From contig CM063245.1 of assembly GCA_032158295.1 (NCBI GenBank), forward strand, positions 7,364,700-7,428,699: 64,000 nt of DNA, read 5' to 3'. Every line of letters starts with the position of its first letter. The stretch's first letter is position 1. Both the position numbers and the translations under genes were made by a program. This stretch comes from Pycnopodia helianthoides. Lineage: Eukaryota > Echinodermata > Asteroidea > Forcipulatida > Asteriidae. Under the pieces are notes generated by a model. The model had not been told where the DNA came from. It was given only the letters and a program-made list of their open reading frames with translations, and made no database searches. Positions 52,676-63,189 of this stretch are shown here, in pieces.

Positions 52676-53630
52676 TAATGTTAATACATACCTCGGAGAG
52701 TTTGTGCATTCTGATTGGTCGAAGACTAGTCACGTGGGGGTGTATTAACATGTGATATAAAGACCGGCTGTGTATTATCAAATAAATGGCCCCTAAACTA
52801 GCACAATGATGTGTAAAAGTTATATTTGCACCGTGCTTGTTGAAACTATCAAAACTGTTTTCTTTGCGCGTATTGTTTTTGGTTATTTTGACGAGGGTGC
52901 CGCGTGTACGCGCATACCACGCATATACATAAATGCGCAGACAATGTATCATTTTAAGGCAGCTGGTACGCGCATGAAACCACGCAAAAGTTGAATAGTA
53001 ATGGCCCTTGAACATAAGTGGAACATTTTCAAGATTAAGGTGAAAGAAAAATCACAAATTCTGATGATTAGTACCCTTTTTTCTTCGTTAAAGGTATTTA
53101 TTAATGGCAATAACAGTGTGGGGAGCCGGTCTTCACTGCGTGGTAATGACCGGGTTGGTGGCTGGCCGCTGTTAATGGACCGAGCCGAAGGCGAGGTCCA
53201 TTAACAGTAGCCAGCCACCAACCAAGGTCATTACCACGCAGTGAAGACCGGCTCCCCACACTGTTATTCCCTAATTAATAAATACCTTGGAGAGTTTATG
53301 CACTCTGATTGGTCGAAGACTGATCATGTGGGGGTGTATTAACATGTGATATAAAGACCGGCTCAGTGAAATAGCGAATAAATGGTCCCTTAACAAGCAC
53401 ATTGTTGTGTAAAATCCTATATACTATGTGCTTGTTGCGCGGCATACTACTGGTATCAAATCAACTCATTTCTTTGTGCGTATTTATTTTTGGTTGGTTG
53501 GTGGCTGGCCGGTTAATGGACCTCGCCTTCGACTCTGTCCATTAACAGCGGCCAGCCACCAGCCCGGTCATTACCTTGCAGTGAAGACTGGCTCATCGCA
53601 CAGTTAATCCCTAATTGTAAGAGTCGTCAT
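52676..53630. mobile_element. Foldback-type palindromic elements with a promoter-like cassette
   Basis: The centre (53109-53268) is a near-perfect inverted repeat with arms of about 73 bp and a 13-bp loop, starting AATAACAGTGTGGGGAGCCG. Repeated flanking cassettes (52681-52790 and 53281-53400) contain CTGATTGGTCGAAGACT, CACGTG (first copy), and GATATAAAGACCGGCT. A second, damaged palindrome lies at 53495-53615. Related sequence on the other strand is at 61690-62600. No coding sequence. Confidence 0.75.
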
Positions 53631-53740
53631 GCTTTTTCATTTTACCAACAGTTCAGGAGTGTTTGAAATTTAGAAAATATCATACTCTACTTGATTAATT
53701 TTATACTTGTGTTAAGAAGGAATGAAAAAAATATTATATT

Positions 53741-53755
53741 GGTAACTCGCGTTAC
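53741..53755. promoter_or_regulatory. Perfect GGTAACTCGCGTTAC site
   Basis: Identical over 15 bp to the sites at 44041, 44403, 44418 and 46197. Confidence 0.6.
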
Positions 53756-54164
53756 ATCGTTCAAATGCAAGAAACTGATGCCATCATGTGAATTACTATA
53801 AATGGAACATTTTTTTTTTTCTCACATGAGTTGAATAATACTTAGTGCCTTTCTAATTATCAGATGAATCAATCAGAAAAGATAGTTTTTCTCTGCAATA
53901 TCGGGTTATTTCACATTTAACCTATTTCCCTTTACATGCTTTACTTTGAAGCACAAAATGTATCAAATACAATTCCAAGCGTATTTTGAAAAGTAATTGA
54001 CCAATTTAAATAATTTTTTCTTTCCAATGAAATATGTAGAGTTTGAACATGACAGTGGCAGATTTCTAACTTTCTCTTATTTTTGAAAATGAATTTCTAA
54101 GGTCATGTCCACTCTTCTGTGGTATTGCATAAGAATGTCCACACCGTAAGGTGTGCATCCATGG

Positions 54165-55545
54165 GTAGTTTTAGGCCCGGGTACCCGAAGTGAATACCGG
54201 CCGGGTACCCGGGTACCCGAATAGAAAGCCAGTAAGTACTGAATATTCATTGTACTAAACACCTACGCAAGTGAACCGATATGCAATATGCATGCCTGTG
54301 AAAAAGAAACACACACACACACACAAACCCGCGGTAACCGCAGACGGCAAAATATAAGCACACAAAATAAACACTTCAACCGTAACAAATTTCTTTAGAA
54401 ATGCAACAATGAAAAGGGCAAGACGTTTTATTTACAAAAACTTTTCTTAACACGAAACTAGAAAACTGCAATTCCAGTCCCAATCGGATGATTTAAATAC
54501 AATGCGTAAAGTCAACAAGCATTACTTAGCAAAAACACAATGTTTTACTTTTACCTTATTTACATATCCATGTAGTGTATGTACTCGGCTCCCGACCATT
54601 TGTCCATTTAGCGCCCATTCCATTGCTCGAAAAAAAAAATTTTTCTCAGTTTATCGGGGCTTCGTCATTCTTTTTAACAACAGAAAAACAGCGCTATGGT
54701 CTCTCATAGATCTATCCTTTCTCTACTTAGTTATATGTACATGCATGGAGCAATACGACAATGACAATACACCTGTACATTAAGCCCACTCCCCACGCAG
54801 CACGTGCTGAACTAATACAATTTTGTTGCCGAGGTTGATTTTCCTGCTGTGGCCACACACGTGCATGGATGCTGCGTTAGGTTTTATTCCACAAATTCCC
54901 CCTACATGGCCAGCTACATGGTATGTACGCTACGACATGACAGTAATGTACCTCTTGCAAACCACACGCACCACGTGTGAACGGAACCATTTGTTGCATA
55001 CTGCATGCATTCCTTTTGTGGCGATTATAGCCACACACGTGCGCGGGTCCTTTTCGCTGGCTATTAGCCAAAATAGAGCAGCCAATGATGTGCTGCGTTT
55101 AGCTCATGATGGGCGTTGCCGTCTTGCCTCACTTTAAACCGGAACAGTAATACTACAAAGGGCTACTTGCCGACACTGCCGACAACCCGACATAAGCAGG
55201 GAGGGGTTGCCTTGTTGTTACCGTGAATGAAACCTTACACAATAATTTAAATAAACTCCTGGCGGACACCAGACGGAAAGTCTGAACGGCAGCCAAAACA
55301 AATTAACAACTAAAGCTTGAGAAGTCCGAACTGCTGGCACAAGTTTTACTTCCATTTTTAAAACATCGTGTTTGTGTGTGTGAGTTTTTTTTTTTCGGCA
55401 ATAAAACTAGCGGCAACCATCGCTTTGTTAGTTTTTTTTTCCCCCCCTGAAAAAAACGTGCGGCCACATATTTTAAACCGGGTACCCGGATTATCGGTCG
55501 GGTACCCCGGTACCCGGGTTCCCGTCACAGCCCGTCACAGCCCGT
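54165..55545. mobile_element. About 1.4-kb DNA-transposon-like element with KpnI-palindrome ends
   Basis: Both ends carry clusters of GGGTACCCG: left near 54176-54225 (three copies with a GGCCGG spacer), right near 55478-55530. The interior has paired CACACACGTGCATGG/ACACACGTGCGCGGG and ACCACGTG blocks but no long ORF, plus an (AC)n run at 54311-54325. Non-autonomous hAT-type elements with such ends occur in several animals as far as I recall, but the superfamily is inference and no target duplication is obvious. Confidence 0.45.
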
Positions 55546-56223
55546 TTGGAAAAAGTTTGTTGTGTAAACTGATGAGTGACCAGTGTAAGATGATGGGTTA
55601 GCATCATTGTCTCATTGGCAAAAAAGTTTTTGGGGGGCCTTTATTGTCACTAAATCCTTCACAGCTTTTCTTGTTCAAGGTATCAAATGAAAGCTACAAG
55701 TAAACTTTTCCTAATCCTTAAGCGTAGCAATTTCAAATTTTAATTAGTTTTAGGCCATCAAATCAGCCTAAAATTGGGCAATGCATCTTTAATCTACAAC
55801 AATTATAGTTCTTCATTTGTGTACGTTTTGCACATATATGTATGTGATAATGTAGAATAAAGGTATGGAGTAGAGTAATAACAATTAAACAATTTTACCA
55901 AAAACTCTACACAAACATCCAAAGGAGAACAAATCCTCGCAAAAGAAGAATGTTTGATACCCTTACTTTCTTAATGAAAAAAGATGCAACACAAACCAAC
56001 TCACCCACGCACAGTGGTATTATTATTGTATGTGTGCATGTTTGGTCACACACATGCAAGTGTGTGTTCCTATAGGTGAATGTGTTGGGTGAATGTACAT
56101 TATCAACTCAAAAACATTTTGAAAGAAATGGTGTTTATCCTTCAAATTGTTTGAATGCAAGGGTTTCATGTCACAAAACCCCTTCCCTATACATGTCAAC
56201 TTACATGTCTACTGGTTGCTTAC
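55546..56223. other. Intron sequence just downstream of the first coding exon
   Basis: Contains only short ACACATGCAAGTGTGTGT-type low complexity near 56047-56066. No element recognised. Confidence 0.5.
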
Positions 56224-56637
56224 CTTGAAGTGTAACCTATGAGTGGTTTCATAATACACATCCATCTGAAGCTGCATCACATCCTTTTCATAGTAACTTT
56301 TGGTGGTGCGTGTTAGATTTAAACTGTAACCGAAGGCTGTCTGCTTGAGAGTATCCATATGATAAGTAGGGAAATCCCTTGGATAGAAACAGAATGGCAC
56401 ACCTTCAAGAACTTTGCCAGTTTCTATGGCTGGTAACCAGCAGCAGCCACGTTTGTTGCATTTCTGTTGATTACTTCCCTTTTCTGGGTAACAATCAAAG
56501 CGGAAAGATGGTGTGATTCCAGAACACTGCATCCCAAGAGTCATCACAATATTTGGCAAGAAGAATATCCAAATAAGACATATTCTCCTACTGCTGGTGC
56601 TCATACTTTTCACAGGCTCCTGAATCATTTCCCTTAT
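56224..56637 (-). CDS. GAA: First coding exon of the lysosomal alpha-glucosidase-like gene: signal segment, trefoil, GH31 N-terminal domain
   Basis: On the minus strand an ATTTGCAG acceptor precedes 56637; nine nt of 5' UTR lead to ATG at 56628. Translation gives 135 residues to the GTAAGC donor. Residues 16-33 are hydrophobic (ICLIWIFFLPNIVMTLGM) after two Arg, a signal peptide or anchor for ER entry. C35, C46, C57, C62, C63 and C80 form a P-type trefoil domain (RFDCYPEKG, CNKRGCCWLP, PFCFYP). Then YHMDTLKQTAFGYSLNLTRT and METxHRLHF-like DVYYETTHRLHF start the GH31 domain. Human GAA likewise has a non-coding exon before the start codon, but its N-terminus is longer; this protein is about 47 residues shorter up to the same point. 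The product should hydrolyse glycogen in lysosomes, or be secreted or membrane-anchored if it is an MGAM/SI-type paralogue. Confidence 0.92.
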
Positions 56638-56699
56638 CTGCAAATAATTATGTAGACATAGTATTTCCATTGATGTATTAATTGCATCTGGATACAGAA

Positions 56700-56788
56700 T
56701 ATTGTTTTGGTTTTACCCGCGCATAGGGACCTCACGGTGATATGCGCTGTATAAGAATGGTTATTAATACTATTATTATTATTACCCG
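56700..56788 (+). repeat. 3' tail of an L2/CR1-like LINE or SINE
   Basis: GATATGCGCTGTATAAGAAT followed by GGTTATTAATACT and (ATT)n is the tail type of L2-like LINEs, close in form to the 3' end of LINE-1 at 18150-18178. Sequence upstream of it is too short or too diverged to assign. Confidence 0.6.
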
Positions 56789-58865
56789 GTATGTAACCAG
56801 AAGTCATGGGTTCTGGTTGCAGGTTTCACACTAATTCGAACCGTGCTGCATTTCTTGGCTAGCAGAGGTCATCGCTGTAGCTGAACCAAAATCGCAACTT
56901 GTGTTTTATCTAAGACCATTTTTACCACGTCCAAGCTATTACAAAACCTTTACTTTGAAAACTCACAAATTCTTTTTAAAATGTCATGTGAGAAATGTTT
57001 CAGTTGGTATTATATTTTTATAAAATACAACAACTTAAAAATACTTCAGTAAACTGGGGTAAGCAAAACCATCTTTCCTTTCTCACAGCAATGATTCCCA
57101 GTGTTTTACCGCTTACCCACACTAGAGCAGGGGTGGCTATTCCATGAGGTATACCCATTTGCTGGGTAGATCAGGAGTAAAGTGAGCCAATGTGAAACTG
57201 AAAGGGCCTGCCAGCCATTATTCCCAATGGATGCCTCCCGGGAATAGACTTCTGTCAAAAAGGGGCATTCAATTGAAATAAGAAACATTTATTAAGCCAA
57301 CAGATGTCATCATGACCTCATAGCTTATTTGGTACCCAGACATTGAGATTTATGTATGTGCCAAGTTCAAACTGTTTTCGAACCTGCAGCAGGTTTTCAA
57401 CAAAATAGTACTCTTTTTTTTTCTTTTCACAAAGGGCACTTAAAGGTAGGGTCATAGATCGATAAATATTCAAAAATTAATGACCACAAATACTAACTTG
57501 GTGAGAAGCATTGCAGCTGTTGATATAAACTATTTTGAGAAAGGATTCCCTAAAAGTAATTATGGCTTTTCACTATTTGAATCTGAGAAATGATTTATGT
57601 ACGAATCGCTTCTTAGATTTCTGAGAGTTAGTGTCTGTTTGGAAATGCTGCAGCCAGAGAGATGCAGTTGGTACCCGCTTTCACCTCGCTAAACATGTAT
57701 TGATTTGACAGTCTTGTGAAAATACTGTGCCTGTTTTTGCTGTTTTCTCAGCAAGTACACACTGTATTCAGCTGAAACTTTCACATGTGACTTTTATTGT
57801 ATCTTTCTTTCAAATTTTGCTGATAAATCAGCATTGCATTGATATAAACCAAACTACAATGTGCTCTTCTACCTCAAATAACAGCACTGGAGGACTGAGT
57901 CAATTTTGTGTGGACTCGGACTTGGTATGGGTGCACCGTGACTCAAACTCGTACTCGCTCAAGACCGGGAAAAACACGCAACTTTAGCTACCTTCATTGC
58001 GCCCACATACCTGTGTAAATCGTCAATAATGAAAAAAAATTATTTTCATTGATGCCAGGCCTACGGCCTTTGCATGTCAACCATGGATCCCTTTTGTTTC
58101 AACCATGCATATCAGGGTTAGTCTTGTTCAAGTCTGTGGTAGTTGTTAACCTTCCGATTAGTGTTTGGCACGACCAATAATGCAGACAAAACTCAGTGCA
58201 ATCTCAGAATTGAATCTGCAAGCTGCAGGATCGACTCAGAACAGAAATTACAAATGATCCCATTTATTCATCGGTTTAGATTTTTAGCTGAAAGTTTCCC
58301 TTTTTTGGATAATAGTAACCGATACAAGCAGACCTCCATATTAAGGGGCCACATCTACTCTGTATCTATTGAGTGTACGTATATTATAGGGGGTTTTGAT
58401 GGATTTTGAAGAAAGAAAATTGTCCATCCCTGCTTGGGGACTTTGATTCTTGTACTTCTTGTACAAATGTAGAGCATTTGAATTAGACAAAGTACAAAAA
58501 ATCACGTAAGACAGCTCCACAAAATAGCTGACCGTGTTAGCATGGAGGTAGGAATATTAGTTTGCAAAGTTAAAGGAAAACCACGCAATTTCGAGGCATA
58601 TTTGTGTTGATAATTGTATTCTACTTTTAAAACATCTTTCTAACCAAAGCATTTTATATCAAACGGTTACAAACGCTTTTTGTATAGACCAACTTTAAGA
58701 ATGAAAAGGAAGTTCAGGAATGAATTTGATTTTGGGGGGCCAAGTCCCTGTTTTCATGGAATATAAATTATGATATAAAGCAGAAAAAAAATTATTTTAT
58801 AAAAATCTCACAGAAATGTCAATGTGTTTTTATTCCTGCAACTATCTGAATGAGTAATTACTCAG
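56789..58865. other. Long stretch with no recognised gene or element
   Basis: AT-rich sequence with small unsupported open frames (57727-57987, 58143-58409). No tandem or inverted repeats stand out. Confidence 0.45.
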
Positions 58866-59265
58866 TTCCTAAACACATGTACGCCACTTTGTGAAAATAA
58901 AAAAAACAAATTTTGCCCACAGAGCACTGTGTAAAACCACAATAAATGTGAGACCTAACGCGATAGGTCACTTTGTGATAATACTATGCTTCCAGATACG
59001 TCACTTTGTGAAAATGCAAAATGGCAAATCTAGTGAAGATGCGCAGTTCATACTTTTTAGTAGTTGCGATAATCCTAACCCTCCATCCTCCGGACAGTCG
59101 CAGACCGCTGGGGTTCCTCGGTCAGCGACTGTCGGGAGGATGGAGGGTAACGCATATCACAAACTAACTTTTTAATGTATTACGAAAACCATTATGACTA
59201 GGTACTGAAACTTGCTGAAAATATTAACAGTAATGAGTATCATTAATATTACAATTTCATTTGTA
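58866..59265. mobile_element. Diverged reverse-oriented relative of the 9.8-kb MITE
   Basis: GCGATAGGTCACTTTGTGATAA, ATACGTCACTTTGTGAAAA and a later GTACTGAAACTTGCTGAAAAT block followed by ATTAACAGTAATGA are the reverse complement of motifs inside 9790-10432. The outer 29-bp terminal repeats are not intact. A separate inverted repeat sits inside it at 59079-59147. Confidence 0.6.
59079..59147. repeat. Short inverted repeat inside the MITE relative
   Basis: ACCCTCCATCCTCCGGACAG and CTGTCGGGAGGATGGAGGGT are inverted copies; adding GTCGC/GCGAC extends the pairing. A 23-nt unpaired centre separates the arms. It may be a tiny nested foldback element. Confidence 0.75.
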
Positions 59266-60585
59266 TAAAAAAACCATTGCCTGGAATAGCATTTTGGCTG
59301 GTCATTTTAAAATTGTTTTGTGCTGAGCTTTTTGTGCTTTTAATTTAAAACGTACCTCGATAAAATTGGGTCCATGGGCATGGCTACGAAACATGCTGTT
59401 ATTGTTATTGTTTTAGACTCATCGTGGAGGAGCCTCCATGGAGCTAGGCCCTAACTAATGGAGCTAGGCCATAGGTACTCCTAGAATTATGACTGAGGTT
59501 CGTTCCGCTATCGGCTTAATGGAGCCGATACCGGATCGAACATCGAGTAGGCCATAGCCATCATGATATAAGTATAAGCCGGGGGCCTACCGGATACGGT
59601 AGGATTTGCAACCGAAAATATTTATCAATCATGCTTAATAGTCATTAATGTTAAGTTTAGCCCCATAAATAGGGCCAATCCACTGCGTATCCTTAAGATC
59701 TTGGGCCTTGCACGTACCAATGCAATCATATAACTTTGCCTGCTATAATTTTTGATCTGCGCCGTTTTCGACATGATGAAACTTACCGATGTTGTAATGC
59801 TAGTACTAGTTAGTAGTAGTAGTAGTAGTGTCTTGTACACCTTCAACAACGATCTTAAAACACTTGCCCTTTGATAAATCGTACAAACGTTCTCAATATT
59901 ACACTGAAACTAAGTTTTGCTTTTCAACGATATTACATAGCGGGATCAAGCACCAGTACCAACGTTTGGGTTCGAAAACTAGGCTTTGTCTAGACTTGGT
60001 TCCAAGTCTGCGATCGTGGCTTTTAGTCTACCCGATAACTAAAACATCATTGCCTGAAATAGCGCCCTCTTGTGGATTAACCTCCGTCATTAGCCTACGA
60101 TCACAGACTTGGGAATCTTGTTCATCGGTTTGTACACACCCTATGGCGAATTAGTCCAAAAGTGGACGGAACACTCTGATTGGTCAGAATCGCAGAAGCC
60201 TTCAATAACCTGCATATTCAAATTCAACCGTTTATACCACGGGATATAGTACCGAAATACAATATTGATGCACATTGTAACTGAACTGCCTCTGTTCAGT
60301 AATTCAAATTGAGTTTAGAATAAACAAACACACAAATCGATTCTTGTTATTTGGCCCAAATTCAAAATAAATCATAAAACGTTGGAGAAAAATCACTGGA
60401 CGATTTCATTCAAACCATAGGTTAACAGTTTATCGTCTAGTAAAAATCAGGTATTATTATGTTTATTTTTCAACATTTTAAGATCTTGTACTATTTTAGC
60501 TATAAATTAAAAAATACCATATGTACGAAGCACTATAAAAAAAAAATTAAACCAAGTTGAGACCAATGAGATTTTACAGAAAATG
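59266..60585. other. Stretch with simple repeats only
   Basis: Contains two copies of ATGGAGCTAGGCC (about 59438 and 59458), a TAG-triplet run at 59812-59828, and no recognisable coding sequence. The open frame at 59828-60154 is unsupported. Confidence 0.45.
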
Positions 60586-61570
60586 ATGATGTGATTGTAA
60601 CTTACTTGCATTAGACGCGGCCAACGTTGGTTTTGTGGCCTCCTGATTTGTCATTCCTCTGGTATCAGTGTTGTTATGTAAATTTCAGTTGTGAATAAAT
60701 GAATATCCCGTACACACAAGAGGGTCAAGTCTGAGATTGCCAGCTAGGGCGTTTGATAGCTAATCTGTGGGGGCGTTTTGCGTGGCTGATGCAGAGAAAT
60801 AACCACAATCTCAGACTTGAAATCAAGTGTAGTCGCCCACCCGAACTTGTTCATGATTGGAAGCAGCGGCTGCGCTACGGGGGGGGGGGGCACGGGGGGG
60901 GGGAATGCCCCCCGTTTTTATTTCCCCCCCCCACCTCCCAGTTTGCCCCCCCCCCCCCAGTTTTTTCCCTGATGGCGAAAATTTAGTTTAATCTCAAACC
61001 ATTGCACCCAATTTGTTACAATGTTGTTTGCGCTGTAAATAATAAACTCAGTTTCATCCATCATAATTAGGTGGCACCATCAAAAAAGCCCAATACACTT
61101 TTCGTCTCCGACAATGTTAATAAAATGTGGATTTATTTATCTGTACAGGCTTGGAAACTTGCTATAAATACAAATGCATTGTCTGCCCAAATCTGTAAGC
61201 AGCCATTACACGCAGTTCGCACAACATGTCACATTCACACAGTGCAAAAATACCATATGCACGAAGCACTATAAAACAAACTAAACCAACTTGAGACCAA
61301 TGAGATTTTACAGAAAATGATGATCTGATTGTAATCTACTTGCAATAGACGGGCCAACATTGGTTTTGTGGCCTCCTGATTTGTCATTCCTCTGGTATCA
61401 GTGTTGTTATGTAAATTTCAGTTGTGAATAAATGAATATCCCGTACACACAAGAGGGTCAAGTCTGAGATTGCGAGCTAGGGCGTTTGATAGCTAATCTG
61501 TGGGGGCGTTTTGCGTGGCTGATGCAGAAAAATAACCACAATCTCAGACTTGAAATCAAGTCTAGGCTTT
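60586..61570 (+). repeat. 0.7-kb repeat, plus-oriented copy with an internal direct duplication
   Basis: The block GTGGCCTCCTGATTTGTCAT, then AATGAATATCCCGTACACAC and AGTCTGAGATTG occurs at 60636-60740 and again at 61366-61475, with similar flanks (60575-60830 and 61300-61560). Between them lie G- and C-homopolymer runs (60881-60960) and a segment starting GGTGGCACCATCAAAAAAGC (61070-61260). The same segments recur inverted at 63295-64000. Its short frame at 61071-61274 is conserved in the inverted copy but has no known similarity. Confidence 0.85.
60881..60961. repeat. Alternating G and C homopolymer runs
   Basis: Two G-runs of about ten are followed by C-runs of eight to thirteen. They can fold into a G:C hairpin or G-quadruplexes, and length is probably unstable or mis-sequenced. 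The counterpart is at 63240-63690. Confidence 0.8.
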
Positions 61571-61683
61571 GTCGGGCTCCCTCACAGTGATTTACTAAAA
61601 AGCGCGCCGAAGCTGTTTTCTACGAAAGCCCGTTAGTGCCATCTTTATTTATATTTTCAACACATTTATTTATAGCATATTAG

Positions 61684-62100
61684 GGAATAACAGTGTGATG
61701 AGCCGGTCTTCACTGCGTGCTAATGACCGGTCTGGGCCCAATTTCATAGCTCTGCTTACCGTAAGCAAAGAATCGGCGCTTGCGGAAGCAGGGAATTCCG
61801 CGCTTACGTCAAGCGTATTTCACGGGTTAGCGGGGAATTTCGGCTTGTGCGCGTGCGTACTCCACGTTACTAGGCATTCTACGCTTACACAGCTGGCGCA
61901 GAAATTCGGCGCTTGAACAGTAAGCGGAGAATGGTCACCGCAAGCGCAGAATTCGGCGGTAAGCAGAGCCATGAAATTGGGCCCTGGTGGCTGGCCGCTA
62001 TTAATGGACAGAGCCGGTCCATTAACAGCGGCCAGCCACCAACTAAGGTCATTACCACGCAGTGAAGACCGGCTCCTCGCACTGTTATTCCCATTAATAA
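61684..62100. mobile_element. Palindromic foldback element interrupted by a nested MITE
   Basis: The ends GGAATAACAGTGTGATGAGC and the reverse complement near 62095 mirror the 53.1-kb palindrome (TTCACTGCGTG...TAATGACCGG; GGTGGCTGGCCGCT; TCATTACCACGCAGTGAAG). The left arm is split by the MITE at 61734-61984. Confidence 0.75.
61734..61984. mobile_element. 251-bp MITE nested in the palindromic element
   Basis: Starts GGGCCCAATTTCATAGCTCT and ends with the reverse complement (AGAGCCATGAAATTGGGCCC), inverted repeats of about 27 bp with one mismatch. The interior has several GCGCTTACG/AAGCGCAGAATTC-like sub-repeats. I recall MITEs with this GGGCCCAATTTCAT terminus from other marine invertebrates. 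The host palindrome arm can be read across the insertion; a clear target duplication cannot. Confidence 0.8.
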
Positions 62101-62610
62101 ATGCCTTATAACGAAAAAACTGTAAAAATCGTCTGAATTTGTGATTTTTTTTCGCCGTTATTTTTAGAAATGTTCTACTCATGTTCAAGGGCCAATCCTT
62201 TGGCTGTTCAACTTTGTGCGGTACCTAATCTCTTACACATAATTAACTGTTTATACATATTTTCAAGAACCAGACCATGACTTTGCACTATGTTGGTTTC
62301 ATGCGCGTACAAGCTACCCTAAATTGATACATTGTCTGCGCGTTCACGCATACGCGTGGAATGTTTCCGCACGCGGCACCATCTGTCCTGCTCAAAAAAT
62401 AAAAAAATAAATACGCACAAAGAAATGAGTTGATTTGGCACATAGTGCATAGGATTTTACACAACAATGTGCTTGTTAAGAGGCCATTTATTCGCTAGTT
62501 CACTGAGCCGGTCTTTATATCACATGTTAATACACCCCCACGTGACCAGTCTTCGACCAATCAGAGTGCATAAACTCTCCAAGGTGTTTATTAATTATAG
62601 ATAGTTCCCA
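62101..62610 (-). repeat. Minus-oriented copy of the 52.7/53.3-kb promoter-like cassette
   Basis: 62513-62600 is the reverse complement of the cassette: CTTTATATCACATGTTAAT, CCCCCACGTGACCAGTCTTC, GACCAATCAGAGTGCATAAAC. Flanking sequence (GCGCGTACAAGC, ACACAACAATGTGCTTGTTA) also matches around 52.9 and 53.4 kb in reverse. Confidence 0.75.
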
Positions 62611-63004
62611 GTAGACGCCATCTTTACGGGCAAATTGCATTTTGACTTGCAGGTGCGTCAAACGCCCAACTTATTAACGCAGCCGCGTTGTTCACTGACC
62701 AATCCTGCAATGAGTTTCGTGAAATGCGCGCGTGTTGCACGCCGTTCTCACACGAAACTGCCCGTAAAGATGGCCGATTTACGTCATACTGCAACCTATC
62801 TATACTTTCAATGCAGCTAATTATATTTTTTTCCAGAGCAGTTAATTTCGTTTTCATGAACTTTACGAAACCAAGTTTGGGTCGCGCGCCTGAGTACAAC
62901 ATCGAATACAGGCCTGATAGTTCAGAGACCCCATTTCACAAAGGCCGTAGGACGCACAGTCTATTTTTAGTAATATTTGGCTCTCTGTATTTATTTATTT
63001 TGGC
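62611..63004. other. Stretch with no recognised element
   Basis: A frame of 173 codons starts at 62688 but its second half is the 21-bp minisatellite, and the first half has no known similarity. Confidence 0.4.
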
Positions 63005-63165
63005 AAAGTGCATTTATTTATATTTTCACTGCATTTATTTATATTTTCAATGCACTTATTTATATTTTCAATGCATTTTTTATATATTTCAATGCATTTA
63101 TTTATATTTTCAATGCATTTATTTATATTTCCAATGCATTTATTTATATTTTCAATGCATTAAGA
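63005..63165. repeat. 21-bp minisatellite, about seven to eight units
   Basis: Unit GCATTTATTTATATTTTCAAT, tandem at 21-bp spacing with one disturbed unit near 63075. Since 21 is seven codons, plus frames show artificial repeats such as NAFIYIF. A single related unit lies near 61645-61665. Confidence 0.9.
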
Positions 63166-63189
63166 CAGAAGAGTACACTTCCAATCAGC

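Larger units (their letters stand above)
25749..56223 (-). other. GAA: About 30.5-kb phase-0 intron of the GAA-like gene
   Basis: It lies between the GTAAGC donor after His-Phe-Lys (exon end 56224) and the acceptor at 25749. The intron position matches human GAA intron 2 (c.546/547). It contains two LINEs with large ORFs, LINE fragments, reversed Helitron-like copies, a DIRS-like remnant, DNA transposons and palindromic elements. Confidence 0.85.
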
